A stretch of DNA of 10,132 bases from SpSt-28 sp044343155 (GCA_044343155.1 JAVZSS010000023.1:1-10132); one strand, 5' to 3'. Shown: positions 1-6,450, counted from the first letter of the stretch. Numbers and translations: made by a program. The notes: generated by a model not told the origin, from the letters alone.

Positions 1-381
1 TTTAGAAGAAGATCCAGTAATGAAAACCTTATACTCTCTATCTATTAAAGTTCTCACTAAACTTTCCCAACCTTCAACAATTTGAATTTCATCGAGAAGA
101 ATAGTTTTTGGAGAAAAACCTTTAACCTCAACAAAAATTTTTAGTATTTCAAAAAAATCCTCTGCTCTAACATTTCTAAAAGCTAGATCTTCAAAATTTA
201 TGTAAAGGGAATCTTTGTATAAAGTGTTTAAAAGATAAAGCATATACCATGTTTTTCCGGCCCTTCTCGGTCCTAAAATAGAAATTGCCTTATCTTTAAC
301 ATCTTTTATTTCCAATTCTCTCTTAATTCCTTTAAACTTCTTTTCTCTTATGAAATAATCTTTTATCAGTTCTTTATTCAT
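1..381 (-). CDS. AAA_14/DUF4143-type ATPase, N-terminal 127 residues only (cut by window edge)
   Basis: The frame is open from an ATG at 381 to the left edge, giving 127 residues beginning MNKELIKDYFIREKKF. Residues 37 to 44 are a Walker A loop, GPRRAGKT. Residues 94 to 100 are a Walker B segment, ILLDEIQ. Residues 121 to 127, ITGSSSK, are the conserved stretch that follows in this family. The order and spacing match the intact neighbour at 1759 to 3030, so a full gene of about 420 codons with a DUF4143 domain is expected beyond the edge. Such proteins are predicted P-loop ATPases of unknown role. The start is supported by a TATA-like box 20 to 29 bases upstream and by the absence of a Shine-Dalgarno site, which fits a leaderless transcript. 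It is the third intact member of the tandem family in reading direction. Confidence 0.88.
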   Translation of the reverse strand, partial: MNKELIKDYFIREKKFKGIKRELEIKDVKDKAISILGPRRAGKTWYMLYLLNTLYKDSLYINFEDLAFRNVRAEDFFEILKIFVEVKGFSPKTILLDEIQIVEGWESLVRTLIDREYKVFITGSSSK

Positions 382-385
382 AATA

Positions 386-411
386 ATATAAATTCTATTA
401 AAAATTTATAT
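386..411 (-). promoter_or_regulatory. TATA-like box inside an inverted repeat, promoter of the 381 gene
   Basis: On the minus strand TATAAATTTT lies at 410 to 401, 20 to 29 bases before the ATG, the expected place for an archaeal TATA box with a leaderless mRNA. It overlaps one arm of a 9-bp perfect inverted repeat, ATATAAATT at 386 to 394 and AATTTATAT at 403 to 411, with an 8-base spacer. The arms are pure A/T, so chance is a fair explanation for the repeat. The TATA call is better supported than an operator. Confidence 0.5.
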
Positions 412-441
412 CCTTGAAATACAAATTTTCATAACAAAATA

Positions 442-1701
442 TTACCTTTCTAACAACCATTTCCATAATGGTATGCATTTAATTGTTTTTTCATTAACTT
501 TTAACTCATCTTCATAGTCCCATGTAATTATTTGCAAGTTTTTACATTTTAATAGCTCGCTAGCTTTTATTAACGCTTTTATTTCTCTTTTATCAATTTC
601 ATCCTTGCTTGAAACATAAGTTACTTGAATTAGTTGTTTAATATTTAATCCTTGTTTTATTACAAAATCGACCTCATTTTGCTGATAATCTTTCCAATAA
701 TAAACTTCTTTATAACCCTTTCTCAATAACTCTATAGCAACCAAGTTTTCAATTAATCTACCAATATTTTCAGAAAATTTAAAACTGGTAAAATTCGGGA
801 AAGATAAATCCATTGAATAAACTTTCTTCTTAGATTTAATTTGATTTTTAATACTATAAGAAAATGCATCTAAATGAAAAATTAAATAAGCTTCTTTGAG
901 ATATTCGAAATAATTTTGAACAGTATGGACGCTTCTAAAATTAAGAATTTCATTTATTTTATTAAAACTTTGTAGAGTTGAAATATTAGAAATTAAATAT
1001 CTTGCCAGCTCATAAATTTTTGATGAAAATCTTAAATTATATCTCTTAACGATGTCTTTAAATATAATGCTATCGAAAAGCATTCTAACATAATTCTCTG
1101 GCCTATAATTTTCTATTACAACTTCTGGAAGCCCACCAATTTTTAAATATTCATTCAATAAATTTAGCAATTTTCCTCTTAATTCTTTTATTTCTAATTC
1201 TTCCTTTCTTATCTTAAAATCCTTTGCTTTTAAAAACTCTCTAAAGCTGAATGGAAAATTTTCTATTTCAATATATCTTCCTGTTAAATGAGTTGCTAGT
1301 TCTTTGCTAAGTAATTTTGCATTAGAGCCAGTAATTATAATATTATAACCGCTTCTTTGCAATCTGTTTACAAAAAGTTCCCATTTTTCTAAATTTTGGA
1401 TCTCATCAAAAAACAAAAAATTAACTTTTCCATATATTTCATGCAAATTTTTTAATATTTCATCATAATCTTTAACCTCTACTAATCTCTCGTCATCAAA
1501 ATTTACATAACCAAAGTTAAATTTTTTTATTAAATGAATTCCTAAAAATGATTTCCCACTTCTTCTTAATCCTATAATAACCTTTATTAATTTTGTATTG
1601 AGATATGGTATTATTTTCTCTATGTTTTCTCTTTCAATAAATTTTCCTTTAACAATTTCTTCAACTTCAATTTTCTGTCTTAACAATACTTCTTTTATCA
1701 T
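442..1701 (-). CDS. AAA_14/DUF4143-type P-loop ATPase (GLRRSGKS subtype)
   Basis: This is a 419-residue protein from the ATG at 1701. A GTG at 1716 would add five residues, but it sits inside the promoter repeat and only a few bases from the TATA-like box, so I prefer 1701. Walker A, GLRRSGKS, is at residues 44 to 51 and Walker B, LFFDEIQN, at 96 to 103. ITGSNAKLL is near 123 to 131 and FPFSFREFL near 149 to 157, both typical of AAA_14 proteins. The C-terminal half matches DUF4143, with EVDFVIK near 343 to 349, the remnant of a PD-(D/E)XK nuclease-like core. The usual E-x-K strand reads QVT, so nuclease activity is unlikely. The molecular role of the family is unknown; DNA-linked or stress functions have been guessed. 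The last 78 residues are almost those of the 1759 to 3030 paralogue, although the rest is much less similar and the Walker A differs. No terminator is evident in the 60 bases before the next gene. Confidence 0.9.
   Translation of the reverse strand: MIKEVLLRQKIEVEEIVKGKFIERENIEKIIPYLNTKLIKVIIGLRRSGKSFLGIHLIKKFNFGYVNFDDERLVEVKDYDEILKNLHEIYGKVNFLFFDEIQNLEKWELFVNRLQRSGYNIIITGSNAKLLSKELATHLTGRYIEIENFPFSFREFLKAKDFKIRKEELEIKELRGKLLNLLNEYLKIGGLPEVVIENYRPENYVRMLFDSIIFKDIVKRYNLRFSSKIYELARYLISNISTLQSFNKINEILNFRSVHTVQNYFEYLKEAYLIFHLDAFSYSIKNQIKSKKKVYSMDLSFPNFTSFKFSENIGRLIENLVAIELLRKGYKEVYYWKDYQQNEVDFVIKQGLNIKQLIQVTYVSSKDEIDKREIKALIKASELLKCKNLQIITWDYEDELKVNEKTIKCIPLWKWLLER
544..603 (-). repeat. 60-bp exact repeat, copy in the 442-1701 ATPase gene
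   Basis: The 60 bases are identical, in the same orientation, to 1861 to 1920. They encode the end of the DUF4143 tail, around DEIDKREIKALIKASELLKC. Sequence on both sides stays similar but with scattered differences. Recent gene conversion or recombination between the tandem paralogues explains this better than selection on the protein, because synonymous sites are also identical. Confidence 0.9.
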
Positions 1702-1708
1702 AAAATTA

Positions 1709-1740
1709 TACTGCACAAAAATTTATAAATTTATGCAGTA
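1709..1740 (-). promoter_or_regulatory. TATA-like box flanked by a 7-bp (10/11) inverted repeat, promoter of the 1701 gene
   Basis: ATTTATAAAT at 1730 to 1721 lies 20 to 29 bases before the ATG at 1701, the leaderless spacing. It is bracketed by TACTGCA at 1709 to 1715 and TGCAGTA at 1734 to 1740. The arms extend to 10 matches in 11, and the mismatch would be a G-U wobble in RNA. Because the arms contain G and C in a region poor in both, this is less likely to be chance than A/T-only palindromes. It could be an operator that blocks TBP, or a hairpin ending the upstream transcript. Confidence 0.55.
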
Positions 1741-1758
1741 CAACTTTTTAACTGAAAT

Positions 1759-3030
1759 TTAAAATTTTAACAACCATTTCCACAAAGGGATAAATTTAAT
1801 CGTTTTATTATTAACTTTCAATTCATCTTCATAATCCCAAGTAATTATTAACAAGTTTTCACATTTTAATAGCTCGCTAGCTTTTATTAACGCTTTTATT
1901 TCTCTTTTATCAATTTCATCTTTGCTAGAAGCATAAGTAACTTGAATTAATTGTTTAACATCTAAACCTTCTTTTATAACAAAATCTACTTCGTAATCAT
2001 TGCTGACTAGATAGTAGAATTCAAGCAATGGATTTTTATTCTGTTTTCTCTTTAATTCTAAAAACACACAATTTTCCATTAACTTTCCAAAATCTTGTGA
2101 AAACTTTACAACCTTTGTTAAACCGTTGTCTACAACATAAATTTTCTTTGGCCAAGATTCTCTAATATGCACCTTTACAGAATACCTATTAAGAAAGAAA
2201 AACACTAAGGTATCATTTAATTTATCTAAATAATCATAAACTGTATCTTTTGAAACTTTTAAATTAGAAGATTTAGTTTTATCGTAAATAGACTTAATTG
2301 ACACTTCTTTTGAAAAATTTTGCAGAACAAAATTAAGTAAAAATTTTGAAAAACCTATGTTTCTTATTTCATGTCTCTCTATAAAATCTCTAAACAAAAT
2401 TAAATCGTAATATTGCTTAATTATGTTAATCTTAATTTGGTCATTCAATATTACCTCGGGAAAACCACCAAATTCAATATATTCTCTTAAATTTCTTTTT
2501 ATCTCAACCTCCTTTTCTTTAGACAAAAATTTTTCAATAGAAATTTTTTTAGCATCCAAAAACTCTCTGAAGCTAAACGGAAATAATACATAACTTAAAG
2601 TTCTACCTCTAAGTTTTGTTGAAATCTCTTTACTTAAAAGTTTGGAGGAAGAACCAGTAATAACTATTTTATAAAGTTTAAGATCATGAATTTCTCTTAT
2701 TATAATCTCCCAGTTTTTAACATTATGTATTTCATCTAAAAGTAAATACTGTGGTTTTATTCCATAAATTTCTTCAAACAATCTTATCATTTCTCTTATA
2801 TCTCTAAAATTCGCTCCAATTAAACGAGAATCTTCAAAATTTAAATATAAGCTATTTGGTTTTAAGTTTTTTATTTGAAAAAGATAATAGGTCTTACCGG
2901 CTCTTCTAGGACCTATAATTGAAATTATAAAATTTGTATCCAATGGTATTTCTAGTTCTCTTTTTATTATTTGTGGTTGAAATTCTTCATATTCCTTAAA
3001 AAAATCTATTAAAGCTTCCCTATTTATCAT
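1759..3030 (-). CDS. AAA_14/DUF4143-type P-loop ATPase (GPRRAGKT subtype)
   Basis: This is a 423-residue protein starting MINREALIDFFKEYEEF. Walker A, GPRRAGKT, is at 40 to 47 and Walker B, LLLDEIHN, at 96 to 103. VITGSSSKLL at 123 to 132, LRGR at 140 to 143 and LFPFSFREFLDA at 149 to 160 follow as in AAA_14 proteins. The C-terminal DUF4143-like part contains EVDFVIKEG near 347 to 355 and QLIQVTY near 360 to 366, where the nuclease-type E-x-K is replaced by Q-V-T. The ATG at 3030 has a TATA-like box 21 to 30 bases upstream and no Shine-Dalgarno site, so the mRNA is probably leaderless. The N-terminus resembles the 381 gene more than the 1701 gene. Fifty-seven bases separate it from the next gene, and that gap carries the next promoter. 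The biological role is unknown. Confidence 0.9.
   Translation of the reverse strand: MINREALIDFFKEYEEFQPQIIKRELEIPLDTNFIISIIGPRRAGKTYYLFQIKNLKPNSLYLNFEDSRLIGANFRDIREMIRLFEEIYGIKPQYLLLDEIHNVKNWEIIIREIHDLKLYKIVITGSSSKLLSKEISTKLRGRTLSYVLFPFSFREFLDAKKISIEKFLSKEKEVEIKRNLREYIEFGGFPEVILNDQIKINIIKQYYDLILFRDFIERHEIRNIGFSKFLLNFVLQNFSKEVSIKSIYDKTKSSNLKVSKDTVYDYLDKLNDTLVFFFLNRYSVKVHIRESWPKKIYVVDNGLTKVVKFSQDFGKLMENCVFLELKRKQNKNPLLEFYYLVSNDYEVDFVIKEGLDVKQLIQVTYASSKDEIDKREIKALIKASELLKCENLLIITWDYEDELKVNNKTIKFIPLWKWLLKF
1861..1920 (-). repeat. 60-bp exact repeat, copy in the 1759-3030 ATPase gene
   Basis: This is the partner of 544 to 603, same orientation and same reading frame. The surrounding C-terminal 78 residues agree at 67 positions between the two proteins. 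Confidence 0.9.
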
Positions 3031-3050
3031 AATAATATTAGGAAGGAAAA

Positions 3051-3060
3051 TATATTTAAA
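3051..3060 (-). promoter_or_regulatory. TATA-like box of the 3030 gene
   Basis: TTTAAATATA on the minus strand ends 21 bases before the ATG at 3030, the same geometry as at the two sister genes. No Shine-Dalgarno site lies between it and the ATG. Confidence 0.55.
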
Positions 3061-3061
3061 A

Positions 3062-3084
3062 ATTTTCCTTATAGCAAGGAAAAT
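3062..3084 (-). promoter_or_regulatory. 9-bp perfect inverted repeat next to the TATA box, candidate operator
   Basis: ATTTTCCTT (3062 to 3070) and AAGGAAAAT (3076 to 3084) are perfect inverted copies with a 5-base spacer. They start one base upstream of the TATA-like box, where TFB would contact DNA. The decayed paralogue has a similar TTTCC...GG.AAA repeat in the same place (3462 to 3483), which supports a conserved regulatory site. Binding by the neighbouring ATPases or by a separate repressor cannot be told from the sequence. Confidence 0.45.
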
Positions 3085-3103
3085 ATTATTCCAGTTAAGA
3101 TAA

Positions 3104-3422
3104 CTACTCTAATAACCATTTCCACAATGGAATAAACTTAATTTTTTTATTATCTATTTCCCATTCATCCTCATAATCCCAAGTTATTATTAATAAATTT
3201 TTACATTTTAATTGGTCAGAAGCTTTTAGTAAATAATTACCTTTTCAACTTTAGTTTCAAAAAATTCTTTATGTGTTATTTCTCTAAAGACAGAATGTTC
3301 CAAATCAACATATAAAGTGTTTTTATTGTCTCTCAACTGGATCTTCTTGGCCCAATTATTGCTATAACTTTATTTTTAAGAAAATCTACTCCGTTTTAAT
3401 TTTTTCCACAAGTTTGTTGAAA
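3104..3422 (-). pseudogene. Decayed fourth AAA_14/DUF4143 ATPase copy, large central deletion
   Basis: Minus-strand translation gives family fragments in the right order but different frames. First comes FNKLVEKIKTE, then VDFLKNKVIAIIGPRR (a Walker A that stops before GKT, near 3340 to 3380). Next, in another frame, is NTLYVDLEHSVFREITHKEFFETKVEK (about 3240 to 3320). Last, in a third context, is LLKASDQLKCKNLL, followed by ITWDYEDE and then IKFIPLWKWLLE with a stop at 3104 to 3106. Compared with the intact paralogue about 300 central codons are missing, the P-loop lysine and threonine are lost, and in-frame stops interrupt. The C-terminal 44 or so codons are still clean, so decay looks fairly recent or that end has been refreshed by its neighbours. 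It extends the tandem array to four. Confidence 0.85.
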
Positions 3423-3450
3423 TATTGAAGTACAAAAATCCTTAGGAAAG

Positions 3451-3483
3451 ATTATTTAAAAAGTTTACCTATTACGGGAAACT
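3451..3483 (-). promoter_or_regulatory. Relict promoter of the decayed ATPase copy: TATA-like box plus inverted repeat
   Basis: A T/A-rich box (TTTTTAAATAAT on the minus strand, 3462 to 3451) is followed upstream by AGTTTACC (3462 to 3469) and GGGAAACT (3476 to 3483), arms matching at 7 of 8 positions with a 6-base spacer. The layout mirrors the intact gene at 3030. The rest of the gap, 3484 to 3600, is AT-rich and shows no gene or RNA that I recognise. Confidence 0.4.
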
Positions 3484-3600
3484 TTAATAATAACAAACAT
3501 TTTTGAAAAGCCTGTAGTTAACGCTATTACTTTATGCAACAATTATTTCCAGTACAAATTTCAAAATGATTCAAATTTATGAAAGAACTATTTACATTCC

Positions 3601-3643
3601 AAAAATTAAAAAAGAAAAAAAGAGAGGGGTTAGGTTAACCCCT
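3601..3643 (-). terminator. Hairpin plus T-run terminator of the S-layer gene
   Basis: Right after the stop codon the transcript forms an 8-bp stem (3625 to 3632 with 3636 to 3643, AGGGGTTA against TAACCCCT) with a 3-base loop. It is followed by CTC and two runs of six to seven U. It sits at the 3' end of a gene expected to be highly expressed. On the plus strand no gene runs into it. Confidence 0.85.
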
Positions 3644-6052
3644 TTACATTGGAGTTATTACAGGTGCTGCAACTGTTCCTGTTACTTTAACTTTAGATGC
3701 TGTTTGTCCTTCTAATTTACCTTGAGATAGTAAGCTTGTTGCCAATCTTGTATCTTCTGCATTAGTACCTGCAACTACTAATGCAACTCTTCCTGTTGCA
3801 AATGCATCTTCAATTACTTGAACGTAAGCTGCTCCTGGTGTCCATGCAGCTCCTAAGGTTGGGTAGCATGTGAAGCTTGAATCCATTTTTCCTGCATTTA
3901 TCAATTCTTGTACTAGAGAGTTAGCACATGGACCTCCTACTAGTACAATATTTGCATTTGTTTTGTCTGCAGTTGTAACTTCTCTTGCCAATTTAGCAAC
4001 TGGTAAGCTTAATGGTGCGTATGTTTTGTAAGTTCCTGCTTCTGTTGCAGCTGATACAACTCTTAAATCTTTTCCTCCCAAGTAAACTTTTGGATATGCT
4101 TGAGATGTTGGAACTCTCAATGTTAATGTTTTACCTCCTTTCAGATATACGAAAGTTCCAAAGTCTGTGTAGCCTGAGCTTACTTCTTCTTCTTGGTGAG
4201 ATACAAGTAAAAATGGTAGACCATTAAATGCTAACTTGTCACCTGAACTAGTAATGGTGATTGTATATGTGTCTGCTACATTACTTTGTGATTTATCAAA
4301 CTCTCCCAGAACCACATTTACTTGTGCGGAATCACTATATATAGCTAAGTAATGTCCTTCTTTAGTTTTTATTGCTGGATAGCATGTTGGTGTAGTATCC
4401 TTAACAACATAGTATGTTGAACCTTCGTTAGAAGTTACAAAATCTGCAATATTAACATTACTAACATCTATATTTTCATCCCATTGGATAGTCAATAATA
4501 ATTTCTTACTCCCATTCACCGACGTCTCCTCAACTATAAAATCTACCGTGTTCCCTCTTATTACCTTAGTTCCTTTATAAACATCTGTTTGTACTTGTTG
4601 TAGACTTACCTCAATCACTTCTCCTGTGAAGTAATCTGTCATTTTTACGTTACTATTTGATACTACATCTACCCTATACAATCTAGGCTTTCCAAACAAA
4701 TTCATTAAGACATAATCACTTTGAGATATACCTGTAATTTCTTCTGAAGTGCCACTTCCCCCACATTCATCTAATTTTGTTATTAACGTCTTTCCACCTA
4801 ATTTAAGCTCTACATTACTCCCACTACCCGCTGCAAATTCGAAAGTTTTTCTTATTCCTTCAGATGTTGTTAATGTTATTGAGTACTTCTTTTCGTCTGA
4901 AGATGGTGTTAGTTTTATTTCGTCATAAACTGTTGGCAATACCTTATCAAATGTTAGTTTCAATTCACCGAAAACTGGGTCTGTCCAAGTTGAGCCTAAC
5001 TTTAAGCGTCCATCTTTAATTGGTAAGTCAATAGATATCTTGCTAACCAAATCGTTGCTTGTTTCTATCTTAACATTTGCATTTTCTACAGTTGTTGTTC
5101 CTATTTTAACTTGTCCATTATCTTCTAATGTAACTTCTTCTGCTCCAACTAGCAAGACAACTGCTCCTGCAGATGTTGGTATTGTATAAGCTTGGATATC
5201 TTTAACATAAACTCTTAAACCAGAAATAGTGTAACTATTTCCACTGTAAACAGTTCTTGATACTCCATTTACATTTATTACTGCAGATGGTGTTTGTCCT
5301 TGTGTATTAATTCCAACTACTCTTATTACATAATCTCTTCCACCAATCCTTACAGATTGCTCTTCTCCAGCATTTACTAATAACTCTTGTGCCGCTCTAT
5401 AAAGTATTATTTTTGATGGTGTTGAATCTGGTGAAATTATGAAGGATTGGCCCATCATCCTTAACTCTTTTCCTACAACCGTAGATAAATCTAAAGCTTC
5501 TTCAAAGGTTAAAGTGTATGTTGCTACTATATTTTTATTATTCTCGTCGCTGAAATCATAATGTAAGCTTGGTACTTTGTCTTCTCCATCTATATTGTAT
5601 TTTAATAAACCTCCTTGTAGGGTAATCATTTGCTCGTATTTGTACTCTTTTCCTTCTTCGTCTTCAACTATTCCTTTCTCTAATATTGTTGGTAAGTCAT
5701 CAGCAGTAACTACTTTAATAACCTTGTTTATTTGCCCATTCAGAAAATCCAACTTCACATATTCTGTATCTAAGCTTATTCCTCCTGTAACAGTTTCTGT
5801 ATATACTCCTGGTAATGCGACTTCTTTTGTAACTTGTTGAGCTAATGCTGAAGCAACATCAATTGCTCCAACTATGTCGCTAGCTGCTGCATTATCTCCA
5901 ACTACTACCAAATATGGAGTTCCTGTAGCTGCTTGTTGTCCTAAATGAGATAATACTCCACCTACATTAACAGCTGCCAAAGCAGCTCCAGCAAATGTTG
6001 CACCAGCCATCAAAGCAGCTAAGCTGGACGCAACAAACTTTCTAATTTGCAT
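3644..6052 (-). CDS. Secreted S-layer surface protein
   Basis: This is an 802-residue protein. Residues 1 to 26 form a signal peptide with basic start MQIRKF, a hydrophobic core and an ALA cleavage site before AVNVGG. Residues 47 to 72 (YLVVVGDNAAASDIVGAIDVASAL) resemble the start of archaeal S-layer proteins (S_layer_N, as in Methanococcales). The end, near 702 to 776 (IVLVGGPCANSLVQEL, then VVAGTNAEDTRLATSLL), resembles S_layer_C. The long middle is rich in T, S, V and G with many predicted beta strands and is not recognisable by eye. There are only four cysteines (430, 557, 709, 729), enough for two disulphides, and a single N-x-S/T sequon (N513). No C-terminal membrane anchor is visible. 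The coding sequence is visibly richer in G and C than its surroundings, as expected of a highly expressed gene. The start is fixed by a GGAGGT site five bases upstream. It probably forms the cell-surface lattice. Confidence 0.9.
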   Translation of the reverse strand: MQIRKFVASSLAALMAGATFAGAALAAVNVGGVLSHLGQQAATGTPYLVVVGDNAAASDIVGAIDVASALAQQVTKEVALPGVYTETVTGGISLDTEYVKLDFLNGQINKVIKVVTADDLPTILEKGIVEDEEGKEYKYEQMITLQGGLLKYNIDGEDKVPSLHYDFSDENNKNIVATYTLTFEEALDLSTVVGKELRMMGQSFIISPDSTPSKIILYRAAQELLVNAGEEQSVRIGGRDYVIRVVGINTQGQTPSAVINVNGVSRTVYSGNSYTISGLRVYVKDIQAYTIPTSAGAVVLLVGAEEVTLEDNGQVKIGTTTVENANVKIETSNDLVSKISIDLPIKDGRLKLGSTWTDPVFGELKLTFDKVLPTVYDEIKLTPSSDEKKYSITLTTSEGIRKTFEFAAGSGSNVELKLGGKTLITKLDECGGSGTSEEITGISQSDYVLMNLFGKPRLYRVDVVSNSNVKMTDYFTGEVIEVSLQQVQTDVYKGTKVIRGNTVDFIVEETSVNGSKKLLLTIQWDENIDVSNVNIADFVTSNEGSTYYVVKDTTPTCYPAIKTKEGHYLAIYSDSAQVNVVLGEFDKSQSNVADTYTITITSSGDKLAFNGLPFLLVSHQEEEVSSGYTDFGTFVYLKGGKTLTLRVPTSQAYPKVYLGGKDLRVVSAATEAGTYKTYAPLSLPVAKLAREVTTADKTNANIVLVGGPCANSLVQELINAGKMDSSFTCYPTLGAAWTPGAAYVQVIEDAFATGRVALVVAGTNAEDTRLATSLLSQGKLEGQTASKVKVTGTVAAPVITPM

Positions 6053-6057
6053 ATTAA

Positions 6058-6063
6058 ACCTCC
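6058..6063 (-). promoter_or_regulatory. Strong Shine-Dalgarno site of the S-layer gene
   Basis: GGAGGT with five bases before the ATG at 6052. It contrasts with the ATPase genes, which have none. The site lies inside a five-codon upstream reading frame (ATG at 6071, stop at 6054 to 6056) that ends one base before the S-layer ATG. Confidence 0.85.
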
Positions 6064-6080
6064 TTTTTCATTATTAAAGT

Positions 6081-6135
6081 GCCTTGTACGCCAGCTTTTC
6101 ATCGCTTTTAAGCTCTATACTGTCGCGTACAAGGC
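6081..6135 (-). promoter_or_regulatory. Structured leader or operator: 11-bp perfect inverted repeat ahead of the S-layer gene
   Basis: GCCTTGTACGC at 6135 to 6125 and GCGTACAAGGC at 6091 to 6081 (minus-strand reading) are perfect inverted copies around a 33-base centre. The centre can form a further short stem (AGCTT with AAGCT). The block is markedly richer in G and C than the intergenic DNA around it and ends 17 bases before the Shine-Dalgarno site, so a hairpin would leave that site free. If the transcript starts near 6134 this is an mRNA stem-loop that could protect or control the S-layer message. If it starts near 6125, as the clearest TATA box suggests, the first arm would be largely untranscribed and a DNA operator is more likely. 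A 22-codon frame (ATG at 6142, stop at 6074 to 6076) spans the block. Confidence 0.6.
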
Positions 6136-6146
6136 TAATCATACTA

Positions 6147-6155
6147 ATTATATAT
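6147..6155 (-). promoter_or_regulatory. TATA-like box of the S-layer promoter
   Basis: ATATATAAT on the minus strand predicts a start of transcription near 6125 and a leader of about 70 bases carrying the Shine-Dalgarno site. A second candidate, TTTTAAAC at 6164 to 6157, would place the start about nine bases further upstream. Confidence 0.5.
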
Positions 6156-6182
6156 TGTTTAAAACCTTATTTAAGCTTATCT

Positions 6183-6195
6183 TGAAACGGTTTCA
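6183..6195. promoter_or_regulatory. 13-bp palindrome upstream of the S-layer promoter, candidate regulator site
   Basis: TGAAACGGTTTCA is a perfect palindrome around one central base. It is followed by a further GTTTCA half at 6198 to 6203. A separate 12-bp palindrome, TTTCTTAAGAAA, lies at 6263 to 6274. They sit 30 to 120 bases upstream of the S-layer TATA box in the divergent region, where an activator or repressor could bind. No regulator gene is present in the window to pair with them. Confidence 0.3.
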
Positions 6196-6332
6196 TTGTT
6201 TCAATAAATATAAAAAATTTTTTTCAAATAGCCATAAAAATTAAAATTTTTGCTTTTTATTGTTTCTTAAGAAATAAAATACATAATTAAATCTAAAAAC
6301 TTATAAAATTAACAAAAAAATAAGAAGAAAAC

Positions 6333-6392
6333 TTTATAAAGTTTATAAACAATAAAAACTATCAAAGTAAAAAAATTTATAAAGTTTATAAA
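6333..6392. repeat. Two copies of a 17-bp TTTATAAA-G-TTTATAAA repeat in the divergent intergenic region
   Basis: TTTATAAAGTTTATAAA occurs at 6333 to 6349 and again at 6376 to 6392, 43 bases apart. Each half, TTTATAAA, is itself a palindrome and a good TATA-like sequence. The surrounding 6205 to 6479 stretch is almost wholly A and T, with no gene or RNA that I can support. Possible roles are extra promoters for the operon at 6480 or an easily melted or protein-bound spacer. Confidence 0.45.
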
Positions 6393-6450
6393 ATTAAAAT
6401 TGGGAAAATATTCAAAATCAATAAGCTAGCAAAACAAAAAAAACTATTCT

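Noticed and set aside
1702..1716. GTG at 1716 as start of the second ATPase
   Set aside because: It lies in the promoter repeat, immediately beside the TATA-like box and upstream of the expected transcript start; the ATG at 1701 fits the leaderless spacing of the sister genes.
3423..3600. tRNA or small RNA gene in the gap before the S-layer terminator
   Set aside because: No cloverleaf, box motifs or stable hairpin found by eye; AT-rich sequence without support.
4012..4227. 71-codon plus-strand frame
   Set aside because: It lies wholly antisense to the S-layer gene, has low-complexity leucine-rich content, and has no ribosome site or promoter of its own.
5577..5840. 87-codon plus-strand frame
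   Set aside because: Antisense to the S-layer gene, with no recognisable domain; best explained as a shadow of its codon pattern.
6047..6244. 65-codon plus-strand frame across the S-layer leader
   Set aside because: It runs through the S-layer Shine-Dalgarno site, the inverted repeat and the promoter in reverse, and has no signals of its own.
6333..6392. CRISPR-like array
   Set aside because: Only two short A/T palindromic units with no unique spacers of uniform length and no cas genes nearby.
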